NCBI RefSeq assembly: GCF_938041645.1
Contig: NZ_CALIST010000037.1
Location: 6,037-70,036, forward strand
Reading direction: 5' to 3'
Source: an uncultured Campylobacter sp.
GTDB taxonomy: Bacteria > Campylobacterota > Campylobacteria > Campylobacterales > Campylobacteraceae
Length of the DNA stretch: 64,000 bases
The translations under genes were made by a program, and so were the position numbers. Below are positions 42,922 to 50,295 of this stretch, one piece after another. A model generated the notes under the pieces. That model was not told the origin of the DNA. It saw only the letters and a list, made by a program, of their open reading frames with translations, and searched no databases. Within the stretch, counting starts at the first letter, position 1. Each line of letters begins with the position of its first letter.

Positions 42922-45019
42922 AGTAAATGGCAATACCGAAATTTTCGATATCAATAAGGTCGCAAAGCAAGCCGCGGGCGCGGCGCTTTTGCGCGTAAAA
43001 AATACCGTCGTGCTAGCTACCGTAGCGCGCGAAGAGACGCAGGTGCAGGAGGATTTTTTGCCCCTTACTGTGCAATATATCGAAAAGATGTACGCGGCAG
43101 GCAGAATCCCGGGAGGCTATATCAAGCGCGAGACCAAGCCGGGCGATTTTGAGACGCTTACCAGCCGCATCATAGACCGCTCGCTGCGCCCGCTCTTTCC
43201 AAAGGGATACGCATATCCGACGCAGATCGTAGTTTACGTGCTATCGGCAGATCCGGAGGTTGATTTGCAAGTCGTCGCTCTTAATGCGGCGTCTGCAGCG
43301 CTGTATCTTAGCGACATCCCGATTAAGGCGCCCGTTTGCGGCGTGCGCATAGGTTATCAAAACGGAAGCTTCATCTTAAATCCTAGCAACTCCGCGCTTA
43401 AAGCTAGCGCGCTCGATCTTTACGTAGCCGGCGTCGGCGATGAGCTTTTGATGATCGAGATGCGCTCCCTGCCGCAGATTAACGGCGGCGCGCAGCAGAT
43501 GAATGAATTTGGCGAAGATCTGATGGTGGATGCGATCGATTTTGCCGCAAAGGCGATAAGCGCGGGCTCGGGCGCCTACGAAGAGGCTTTTTTGCCGCTT
43601 AAAAAGCCCGATGCGAGCCTGGAGTACAAGCCCGAGATTGAGGATGAGGATATCGCGGATTTTATTGACGCGAACTACAAAGACGCCGTTAAAGCGGCGA
43701 TCAATCAGATGGCAAAGAGCGAGCGCGCTACCGAGCTAAATAAAATCGTGGATCAAATTTTAACTACCGAAGCCGCGGCGCAAAATGAATGGAGCCAAGA
43801 GGTGATCTCCAGCGTCATCGGCAAGTATAAGCGCGGCATCATCCGCACGCAGATCATCGAGGATCGCCGCAGAGCCGACGGACGCGCGCTTGATGAGGTG
43901 CGCCCGATCAGTATCGAGACAAATATTCTGCCGTGCGCGCATGGAAGCTGCCTATTTACGCGCGGGCAGACGCAGGCTTTGGTCGTCACCACGCTAGGCG
44001 GCGATAGCGACGCGCAGCTAAGCGACAGCCTAACGCAGCTCGAGCCGATCGGCGATAGATTTATGTTTAATTACAACTTCCCCGGCTTTTGCGTCGGCGA
44101 AGCAAGCCCGCTCAAAAGCCCGGGCAGACGCGAGCTGGGACATGGAAATTTAGCCAAAAGAGCGCTGTATCCGAGCATCGATCTAAACTCGCCGCAGTCC
44201 ATCCGCGTGGTGAGCGAAATTTTAGAGAGCAACGGCTCAAGCTCGATGGCTTCGGTCTGCGGCGGCGCGCTATCGCTTCGGGCAGCAGGCGTACCTACGC
44301 TAAAGCTCGTTGCGGGCGTTGCGATGGGCTTGATTTTTGAGGGCGAAAAACACGCCGTGCTAACCGACATAATGGGGCTTGAGGATCACGACGGCGATAT
44401 GGATTTTAAGGTCGCGGGCACCTATGAGGGCATCACCGCGCTTCAGATGGATATCAAGCTCGGCGGCATCAGCCTGGAGGTTTTAAAAGAGGCTCTCGCG
44501 CAGGCAAAGCAGGCTCGTGCGCATATTTTGGGCCTTATGGAGCAGGCGGATACGGCGATCGTTATAAACGAGGACGTGCTTCCGAAGCTTGAAATTTTTA
44601 GCGTCGAGGCGAGCAAAATCCCAGACATCATCGGTCAGGGCGGCAAGGTCATCAAAGAGATCACCGAAAGCTTCGGCGTAAATATCGATCTGGATCGAGA
44701 AAAGGGTGAGGTCAAGATTCAAGGCGCCAAAGCTAGCGGCGTATCGGGCGCGAAAGAGAAAATTTTATCGATAGTTTCAAATTCTCGCGATTTTCGTAAG
44801 CCGCGCGGTGAACGCAAAGAGGTAAAATTTCAGATCGGCGAGGAGTTTGACGGCGTGGTGCAAAGCGTGCTGGATTTCGGCACCTTTATCTCGCTACGAG
44901 ACGGCGTGGACGGATTGCTGCGCGCTAAATTTATCACGACGCCTTACAAGGCGGGCGACGTGGTGCGAGTGCGCGTGACCGATCAGAAAGGCACTAAAAT
45001 TTCACTGGAATTAGCTTAA
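42905..45019 (+). CDS. pnp: Polynucleotide phosphorylase
   Basis: A 704-residue 3'-5' exoribonuclease with two RNase PH domains (early QEDFLPLTVQYIEKMYAAGRIPGG; later FMFNYNFPGFCVGE and ELGHGNLAKRAL). A KH domain (IPDIIGQGGKVIKEI near 576-590) and an S1 domain (EFDGVVQSVLDFGTFISL near 640-657) follow. It degrades mRNA phosphorolytically and is important in Campylobacter cold growth and virulence. AAGGAGAAAATTAATG is the ribosome binding site. Confidence 0.97.
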   Translation: MQCKIEVNGNTEIFDINKVAKQAAGAALLRVKNTVVLATVAREETQVQEDFLPLTVQYIEKMYAAGRIPGGYIKRETKPGDFETLTSRIIDRSLRPLFPKGYAYPTQIVVYVLSADPEVDLQVVALNAASAALYLSDIPIKAPVCGVRIGYQNGSFILNPSNSALKASALDLYVAGVGDELLMIEMRSLPQINGGAQQMNEFGEDLMVDAIDFAAKAISAGSGAYEEAFLPLKKPDASLEYKPEIEDEDIADFIDANYKDAVKAAINQMAKSERATELNKIVDQILTTEAAAQNEWSQEVISSVIGKYKRGIIRTQIIEDRRRADGRALDEVRPISIETNILPCAHGSCLFTRGQTQALVVTTLGGDSDAQLSDSLTQLEPIGDRFMFNYNFPGFCVGEASPLKSPGRRELGHGNLAKRALYPSIDLNSPQSIRVVSEILESNGSSSMASVCGGALSLRAAGVPTLKLVAGVAMGLIFEGEKHAVLTDIMGLEDHDGDMDFKVAGTYEGITALQMDIKLGGISLEVLKEALAQAKQARAHILGLMEQADTAIVINEDVLPKLEIFSVEASKIPDIIGQGGKVIKEITESFGVNIDLDREKGEVKIQGAKASGVSGAKEKILSIVSNSRDFRKPRGERKEVKFQIGEEFDGVVQSVLDFGTFISLRDGVDGLLRAKFITTPYKAGDVVRVRVTDQKGTKISLELA

Positions 45020-45039
45020 AATTTTAATAGGAGTATGAG

Positions 45040-45894
45040 ATGCAGCTTAAAAAGATTTTTTTCCCTATCGGCGGCGGCGAGGAGCTAGCCGAGCGCATAC
45101 ACGGAGCGCTACTCGTGAATAAATTTTTCGGTACACACATAAACATAATGGCGTGCCAGCTCGATCCTAAGATGATTTACAACGTCCGCATGACGCTAAA
45201 AGGCGGCGTGTTGATGGAGGAATTTTTAAAATCCGCGGGCGATGAGATGAGGGCCGAGCGCGAGGTGATCAAAGCTATCTTCGACACTGAATGCGCCAAG
45301 CTAGGCCTAGATCAAAGCGACGACGATCACGTCCCAAATAGCGCCGCTTTGAGGCATATGGTGGGCATCCGTTCCGAGCTGGTCGAGAAATACTCCAAAT
45401 ATTGCGATTTGGTGTTAGTCTCGGTGCCGCCTACGGGCTCTATCACGGGCACGTTCGAGGCGGCGGTCACCAAAAGCGGCAAGCCTTGCATCGTCATACC
45501 GCGCAAGCTGAAGGAGTTTAGGGCGGATAAAATTTTGGTCTCGCTTACCGGTACTGCGGCGTCTGCGCGAGCGCTCGATAATTGGCTGGAGCTTTTACAG
45601 CGCGCCAAATCTATCACCGTCATTACCGCAAACCACTATCTTCAAGACGACGTTTCCGAAACGAAGCGCCGCATAAGCGATTATCTGGCTCTGCACGGCA
45701 TTAAAATCAACGTTTTCGAGGCACTGAATGTCGAGGGTAAGATCCCGGGGCAGGTGCTGCTAGAGTACGCCGATGCCGGCGATTTTGACCTCATCGTCGC
45801 GGGCTTGCACTCAGACAGCGGCATAAAGGAGATCTTTTTAGGCGGCGCGTCGAAATACTTCCTGCAAAAGACCAAAATTCCGGTCTTAATGTAG
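45040..45894 (+). CDS. Tandem UspA-like universal stress protein
   Basis: A 284-residue cytoplasmic protein with two UspA-like halves. The first begins KKIFFPIGGGEELAERI and contains YSKYCDLVLVSVPPTG. The second begins ADKILVSLTGTAASARAL and ends with FDLIVAGLHSDSG and KTKIPVLM. Usp proteins bind ATP or AMP and aid stress survival; no partner is evident. AATAGGAGTATGAG precedes the ATG, 20 bases after pnp. Confidence 0.78.
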   Translation: MQLKKIFFPIGGGEELAERIHGALLVNKFFGTHINIMACQLDPKMIYNVRMTLKGGVLMEEFLKSAGDEMRAEREVIKAIFDTECAKLGLDQSDDDHVPNSAALRHMVGIRSELVEKYSKYCDLVLVSVPPTGSITGTFEAAVTKSGKPCIVIPRKLKEFRADKILVSLTGTAASARALDNWLELLQRAKSITVITANHYLQDDVSETKRRISDYLALHGIKINVFEALNVEGKIPGQVLLEYADAGDFDLIVAGLHSDSGIKEIFLGGASKYFLQKTKIPVLM

Positions 45895-46295
45895 CTTAAA
45901 GCTTAGGCGCCGCGTCGCGGCATATCGCTCGCATCGCGTCTAGGCTTAAGTCGGCTTTTAAGCGCCGCAAGCTAAAGCTTAAATTTTAATCGGCTCGCTT
46001 TGGCTTTGTTAGCTCGCCCACAAATCGTGCAGTTATGCTTCTTGCAGATGGGTTGCGATTAATTTTATCGCTAGCTTTGCTAACGAAGCCGCATTTGCTT
46101 TGCCGCGGCTAGCGAAAGCAAATATATCCGCGGCGAGCAGAGTTAGCGGTCGCGGCAATCTCGCCGGTCTATCTTTAAGCGCGGCGAGTTTGGAATTTCC
46201 ACGCTTACCATTTTCGATTGCGTCGCAAAATTTTGCATAAATTTGCACTTGAAATTTTCGCTTGCACGCTAAATTTTAAATTCCAAGGAGTGTAG
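45895..46295. other. Spacer upstream of the triple paralogue array
   Basis: About 400 bases. Short GCTTAAGC/AAGCTTA words recur near 45900-45985, and no gene was supported. It marks the change from host-like DNA to the AT-rich array. Confidence 0.5.
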
Positions 46296-46754
46296 ATGGC
46301 TTTTGAAAATGCAACCATCACCAAAGAGGATGATGAGAAGTATGGATTGAGTAAAATTTACTACAAATATAATCCGAAACGCGAAGTTTTTATCAATAAA
46401 CAAGATTGGGTGATAAACAGAGAGCTTGATTGTTGGCTATGGGATATCTTTTATTTCCTCGATCCCGAATATGAACATGGAACTCTTGTTAAAGCTATTT
46501 GGATTTTATATTATAAAGGTGAAATTATTGAAGTTGTCCTTGATTATGACATCAATAGGGCGCTAAGACCTAAGCAATTTCATAGAATTTGGCAGCTACT
46601 TGATCTAAATCCAAAACAAACTAAATTGATTTCAAGGGATGAAATAATTATACTTCTAGATAATGCTTTGCAAACATATGGATATGATGGCATATGGGAG
46701 CAAATCCCAAACTACACCATGGAGCTCCAAGACCTAACCGATCGTAAAATCTAG
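46296..46754 (+). CDS. Tandem paralogue 1, immunity-like protein of unknown function
   Basis: A 152-residue cytoplasmic protein, family not recognised. It starts MAFENATITKEDDEKYGLS and ends NYTMELQDLTDRKI, ends that are shared with the two following genes. Aromatic- and acid-rich core motifs include CWLWDIFYF, KAIWILYYKGEI and FHRIWQLLDLNPK. AAGGAGTGTAG precedes the ATG. The gene is AT-rich against the surrounding chromosome. Small acidic cytoplasmic proteins in tandem arrays with variable middles are typical of polymorphic-toxin immunity genes, but no toxin gene is visible here; that reading is inference. Confidence 0.8.
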   Translation: MAFENATITKEDDEKYGLSKIYYKYNPKREVFINKQDWVINRELDCWLWDIFYFLDPEYEHGTLVKAIWILYYKGEIIEVVLDYDINRALRPKQFHRIWQLLDLNPKQTKLISRDEIIILLDNALQTYGYDGIWEQIPNYTMELQDLTDRKI

Positions 46755-46845
46755 AATTATTAAAATTTCTTGAGGAGGAGAGAATGGTATTTGAAAATGC
46801 AATCATCACAAAAGAGGATGATGAGAAGTATGGATTGAGTGAAAT
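46710..46845 (+). repeat. 136-base direct repeat, copy 1 (gene junction 1/2)
   Basis: It covers the last codons of paralogue 1, the intergenic space with GAGGAGGAGAG, and the first 21 codons of paralogue 2. It is nearly identical, over the same length, to 47204-47339. Confidence 0.8.
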
Positions 46846-47248
46846 ATTTTATAAATATAATCCGCCGTATAAAGAATTTATTAATAAACGAAAATGGACT
46901 ATTGACAAAAGTAGAAATTGTTGGATGTGGTGTCTTCATAACTTTCCTAGTAATGAGTTTGATCATGCTCTTAGTACAGAGACTATTTGGATTCTATATT
47001 ATAATAATGAATTACTAGAGTTGATTATGGATTATGAAATTATTAAAAACAGAACTTTAAAACCAGAAAAATTTCATAGAATCTGGAAACTCCTAGATTT
47101 AAAACCAAATCATACGCAAAGTCTTAATAAGCAAGATATTTTGCATTTACTAAAAGAAATTTTAGAGGTATATAGAGATCGTGATTTGTTCGGAGAGGAG
47201 CCGAATTATACTATGGAGCTACAAGACCTAACCGATCGTAAAATCTAA
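46784..47248 (+). CDS. Tandem paralogue 2, immunity-like protein of unknown function
   Basis: A 154-residue paralogue of the gene before it. N-terminus (VFENAIITKEDDEKYGLSE) and C-terminus (NYTMELQDLTDRKI) are almost identical, while the middle diverges (CWMWCLHNFPSNEFDHALS, FHRIWKLLDLKPN). A strong GAGGAGGAGAG ribosome binding site lies before the ATG. This is the most AT-rich of the three copies. The 29-base gap on either side is conserved. Confidence 0.8.
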   Translation: MVFENAIITKEDDEKYGLSEIFYKYNPPYKEFINKRKWTIDKSRNCWMWCLHNFPSNEFDHALSTETIWILYYNNELLELIMDYEIIKNRTLKPEKFHRIWKLLDLKPNHTQSLNKQDILHLLKEILEVYRDRDLFGEEPNYTMELQDLTDRKI

Positions 47249-47339
47249 AATTATTAAAATTTCTTGAGGAGGAGAGAGTGGCGTTTGAAAATGCAACCAT
47301 CACTAAAGAGGATGATAAAAAGTATGGATTGAGTGAAAT
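47204..47339 (+). repeat. 136-base direct repeat, copy 2 (gene junction 2/3)
   Basis: Same layout as copy 1, spanning the junction of paralogues 2 and 3. The repeats are far more alike than the gene interiors, so copies could recombine and exchange or delete whole gene units. Confidence 0.8.
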
Positions 47340-47727
47340 TTACTACAAATATAATCCATACTATGAGACTTTTATTAACGAGCTTGATTGGACTATTGAT
47401 CGAAATGCGGATTGTTGGCTAATGCCAGTATATAGTTTTCCCGATCCAGACTATGATCATGCAAGCCTTGCTAAAGGCATTTGGATTTTATATCATAAAG
47501 GTGAAGTTGTTGAGGTCACATTGGATTATATATTCGATGAAGGCAAAAAGCTTCATAGAATTTGGCAACTTTTGGAACTAAATCCAAAAAGCACAAATGC
47601 TCTTTTCGAAAAGGATATAGTAGCTTTGCTATTTAAAATTTTGAAAGCTTATGGCTATGCCGGAACATGGCAAAAAGAAAACTACACCATGGAACTCCAA
47701 GACCTAACCGATCGCGGCGCAAAATAG
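47278..47727 (+). CDS. Tandem paralogue 3, immunity-like protein of unknown function
   Basis: A 149-residue paralogue starting with GTG behind GAGGAGGAGAGA. The core is CWLMPVYSFPDPDYDHASL, KGIWILYHKGEVVEV, LHRIWQLLELNPK. The C-terminus reads NYTMELQDLTDRGAK, so the last residues differ from copies 1 and 2. It is the last gene before a long hairpin shared with the convergent antiporter gene. Confidence 0.8.
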   Translation: MAFENATITKEDDKKYGLSEIYYKYNPYYETFINELDWTIDRNADCWLMPVYSFPDPDYDHASLAKGIWILYHKGEVVEVTLDYIFDEGKKLHRIWQLLELNPKSTNALFEKDIVALLFKILKAYGYAGTWQKENYTMELQDLTDRGAK

Positions 47728-47774
47728 GGCTTTAAATTTAACTCCATCTTAGTCCCGTATCAAATCAAATTTTA

Positions 47775-47810
47775 TAGAATTCTAAAATTTCGCGAAATTT
47801 TGAAATTCTA
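47775..47810. terminator. Bidirectional hairpin between array and antiporter gene
   Basis: A 36-base imperfect palindrome with the perfect core AAATTTCGCGAAATTT and two mismatched positions, between convergent genes. It sits 47 bases after paralogue 3 and 43 bases beyond the antiporter stop codon. Confidence 0.6.
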
Positions 47811-47853
47811 AAATTCCAAAATCCTATAATTTCAAAATTTTAAAATTCCCGCC

Positions 47854-48993
47854 CTAAAATTTCTTGTAAATAAAATTTATCAAAATCATCGACGCAAGCG
47901 CCTCTATGAGCGAGGCGATGATCATCGCGAAGTATATCTCTTGCGAGATCGCGGCGGTGGAGTAAAAAAGCGTCGCCGTGGCGATCACTAGCGTCAGAGG
48001 CATAGAAAGCGATAGTGCGAAAAGCGCCGCGCCTTTGCGCCCTAGGGTGCTTAAAAACGTAGCGCTCGCAAGCAGCCTGATGCCAAACATCAGCGCCGCT
48101 AGGCTTACGGCAAAGCTCATCACTCCGGGCATAAGAAGCGCTTCTAGCTTGATCACGGCTCCGGTGTGTATGAAAAATATCGGCACCAAAAAGCCGAAGC
48201 CGAACGACGATAGCTTCTCGATGAGGTCGTCCTTGTGCGAGAAAAAGGTCGGCAGGAAGGTGCCTGCGATGAAGGCGCCGATGACGACCTCAAGCCTCAA
48301 AAGCATCACCCCCGCGCAGATGAGGCAAAACAGCGCCATCGCAAATCGCACGTCCTTTTCGTTTTTGTCGTATTTGGGCATGATGACCGTTTTTAGCGCG
48401 GGAAACCACCAAAATAAAATTTCAAGTCCTTTAAAAACCGCTAGAGCGGCCGCCGAAAAGCCCAAAAGCGCGCCGATATGAAGCGCCATCTCGACGCCGA
48501 AGCCGTTTTTAAGGTAGATGCCGCCCACTGTGAGGACGGCGATGCTGATGAGTTCGCCGATCACGCCCGCGGGCATCGCGAGATTGAGCCACGCCTGATC
48601 CTTGCCGTATTCCTTATACAGCGCCGAAAGCAGCCCGACGCTCATCAGAGGCGCTGCGATGATAAGCATCTGCGGCAGTTCAAACACCCAAACCGCAAGC
48701 GCGCTTAGGATATAAAGCAGCGCCAAAAAGATTAGGATTAGCCGCAGAATTTTACGCGGCATCGCAAGCAGCGCGCGAAAATCCACCTCGCAGCCCGTCA
48801 AAAACATAAGGTAACAAAAGCCGATCTGCGCGGCTAGATCGAAGGTTGCGCTTGGCGGCAAAAGCCCTAAATTTGCGGCTATGATGCCAAGCATGATCTC
48901 CATAGGCGAGAGCGGAATTCTAGCTAAGCTAGCCAAAAAGGGCGAAGCAAAGATCAAAAACGATAGCGCGATTAGGACGTAAATTTCATTCAT
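47854..48993 (-). CDS. Cation:proton antiporter, CPA2/Kef-type
   Basis: A 379-residue polytopic membrane protein with about 11-12 hydrophobic helices. It has the CPA2 traits of an early PLSPMEIMLGIIAANLGLLP, LMFLTGCEVDFRALL, and PIFFIHTGAVIKLEAL in the later part. It probably exchanges Na+ or K+ for protons in the inner membrane. No TrkA-N (KTN) regulatory domain is attached, unlike full KefB/C. The start overlaps an upstream small ORF by 8 bases. Confidence 0.88.
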   Translation of the reverse strand: MNEIYVLIALSFLIFASPFLASLARIPLSPMEIMLGIIAANLGLLPPSATFDLAAQIGFCYLMFLTGCEVDFRALLAMPRKILRLILIFLALLYILSALAVWVFELPQMLIIAAPLMSVGLLSALYKEYGKDQAWLNLAMPAGVIGELISIAVLTVGGIYLKNGFGVEMALHIGALLGFSAAALAVFKGLEILFWWFPALKTVIMPKYDKNEKDVRFAMALFCLICAGVMLLRLEVVIGAFIAGTFLPTFFSHKDDLIEKLSSFGFGFLVPIFFIHTGAVIKLEALLMPGVMSFAVSLAALMFGIRLLASATFLSTLGRKGAALFALSLSMPLTLVIATATLFYSTAAISQEIYFAMIIASLIEALASMILINFIYKKF

Positions 48994-49096
48994 ACGCTTT
49001 GGCCTCGCACCCTTTTATATTTTTCCCACGCTGTTTTAGAATTTTTTCGTATCTTTCTAGCATTTTCTCTGGTTGCTCAGGGGCTTTTCGTATCAT
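48986..49096 (-). CDS. Possible 36-residue small protein in the topA-antiporter run
   Basis: ATG at 49096 lies 8 bases after AAGGA and the frame ends with TGA overlapping the antiporter start by 8 bases. The peptide is highly charged (MLERYEKILKQRGKN, ending CEAKAYE). It fills the only gap between the phosphoesterase and antiporter genes. Good ribosome binding site and coupling favour it; the short length and lack of a known family leave doubt. Confidence 0.5.
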   Translation of the reverse strand: MIRKAPEQPEKMLERYEKILKQRGKNIKGCEAKAYE

Positions 49097-49119
49097 TTCA
49101 AGACTTCCTTTCATTCGCT

Positions 49120-50295
49120 TTATAGTTCTTTGCGCTGCGAACGGAGACGAGATGCACGCAATTTTTGCTCTTGTGCCACGACGTAAGCAAACTCGAAAAG
49201 CCGCTTTTTGCGCCCGCAAATCTCGCCCGGATTTAGCACGAGCGCGCCGTTTTTATCCATCGCTGCGGCGAAAAAATGGGTGTGGCCGTAAATTTTGATA
49301 GTTGAAATTCTATCCGCGCCTCGCCCGCACAGGCCCCGATTTTTACTTTCGCCGCTTGTATTGGGGCTCAAACTCGCGGTCAAATTTGAGTTTAAGTTTG
49401 GTGCGACTAAATTTACGCATGAGTTTGGCGTGGCTAAATTTGCGCTTAAGCTCGGCGCCGTTAAATTTACTGCGCGATTGGCACTTGAGCTTGCTTTAGA
49501 ATTCATATCTGGGCTCATATCAGCGGCTAAATTTGCGCTTGCATTTGAGTTTAAATTTGCGTTCGAGCCCGAAGCAAGGTCCGCGCCTAAGTCTAAATTT
49601 ACGTTTGAGTTCGCGCCTGCATTCAAGCTCAAGCTCGCATTTAAACCCGCGGATTGCCCACTTTTTAAATTTACGCTCGCTTTATGCGCGTTTTTGAAAT
49701 TTTCGTCTGCACGGCGCGCGCCGTTTAAAATTTTATCTGCACTCGCAGCATTAAAATTTGAGTTTAAATTTACCGAGCGACCCGCCGCTTTAGAATTTGC
49801 GACTAAAATTCCCCTGCGATCTATCTCGCAGCCTGAGCCTAAATTCAGGTCACCGCTCGCTTCGTCGCTAAAGCTAGAATTTTTGGCTAGGTCCGCGCCG
49901 TAATCCTTGCGAAAATTTACCGCGCGATCTGCGCCTGTACCCAAATCCAAATCCGCGCCTAAATTTAGTCCGTCTGCTTCGTTTTGCGCCGCGGGCTCCT
50001 CGTCAAAGAGATAAAACGGATGGTGCATTATTTTTAGTCGCAGCCCTGCAAACTCCGTGCAAAAGGGCTCGTCGTATAGGTTGAAGTCGTTTTTTAGCTC
50101 AGCAAGCGCTTCGTCGTTGTTCCCTAAAACCGCAAAGTAGGGCTTGCCGCTTTGTCGCAAAAGCCTCAGCGTCTCGCTCTCGACGATGTCGCCTGCGTGC
50201 ACGAGCAGATCGGCTCCGCGCGCGAGCAGCCATTCTATGGCGCTTGCAGCGACCTTTGTTTCGCGATGAGAGTCCGAGATGACGCCTATTATCAA
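49120..50295 (-). CDS. YfcE-type metallophosphoesterase with a giant low-complexity insertion
   Basis: A 391-residue protein in a family usually near 160-185 residues. The calcineurin-like metal motifs are intact: GVISDSH (Asp8, His10), HAGDIVE (Asp36), VLGNNDEA (Asn59/60), IMHHPFYL (His91/92) and YGHTHFF (337-340). Between residues about 103 and 328 is an inserted Asn/Leu/Ala/Ser-rich tract, including four nonapeptide units starting NL. The insertion falls between the HH and GHTH metal strands, where a loop could tolerate it. It probably hydrolyses phosphodiesters. It overlaps the topA stop by 4 bases. Confidence 0.85.
   Translation of the reverse strand: MIIGVISDSHRETKVAASAIEWLLARGADLLVHAGDIVESETLRLLRQSGKPYFAVLGNNDEALAELKNDFNLYDEPFCTEFAGLRLKIMHHPFYLFDEEPAAQNEADGLNLGADLDLGTGADRAVNFRKDYGADLAKNSSFSDEASGDLNLGSGCEIDRRGILVANSKAAGRSVNLNSNFNAASADKILNGARRADENFKNAHKASVNLKSGQSAGLNASLSLNAGANSNVNLDLGADLASGSNANLNSNASANLAADMSPDMNSKASSSANRAVNLTAPSLSANLATPNSCVNLVAPNLNSNLTASLSPNTSGESKNRGLCGRGADRISTIKIYGHTHFFAAAMDKNGALVLNPGEICGRKKRLFEFAYVVAQEQKLRASRLRSQRKEL
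49376..49485 (-). repeat. Four 27-bp repeat units in the phosphoesterase insertion
   Basis: AAATTT recurs at 49382, 49409, 49436 and 49463, a spacing of exactly 27 bases. On the minus strand the units encode nonapeptides such as NLTAPSLSA, NLATPNSCV and NLVAPNLNS. Further AAATTT copies follow at 49529, 49553 and 49595 with less regular spacing. Confidence 0.75.

Noticed and set aside
43753..44370. Minus-strand frames inside pnp
   Set aside because: Antisense to a complete, conserved gene.
46033..46248. 71-residue minus-strand frame before the paralogue array
   Set aside because: No supporting start or similarity; repetitive Ala/Lys composition from GC-rich words.
49295..49903. 202-residue plus-strand frame with KF-rich repeats
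   Set aside because: It is the antisense shadow of the repeat insertion in the phosphoesterase. Palindromic AAATTT keeps both strands open.
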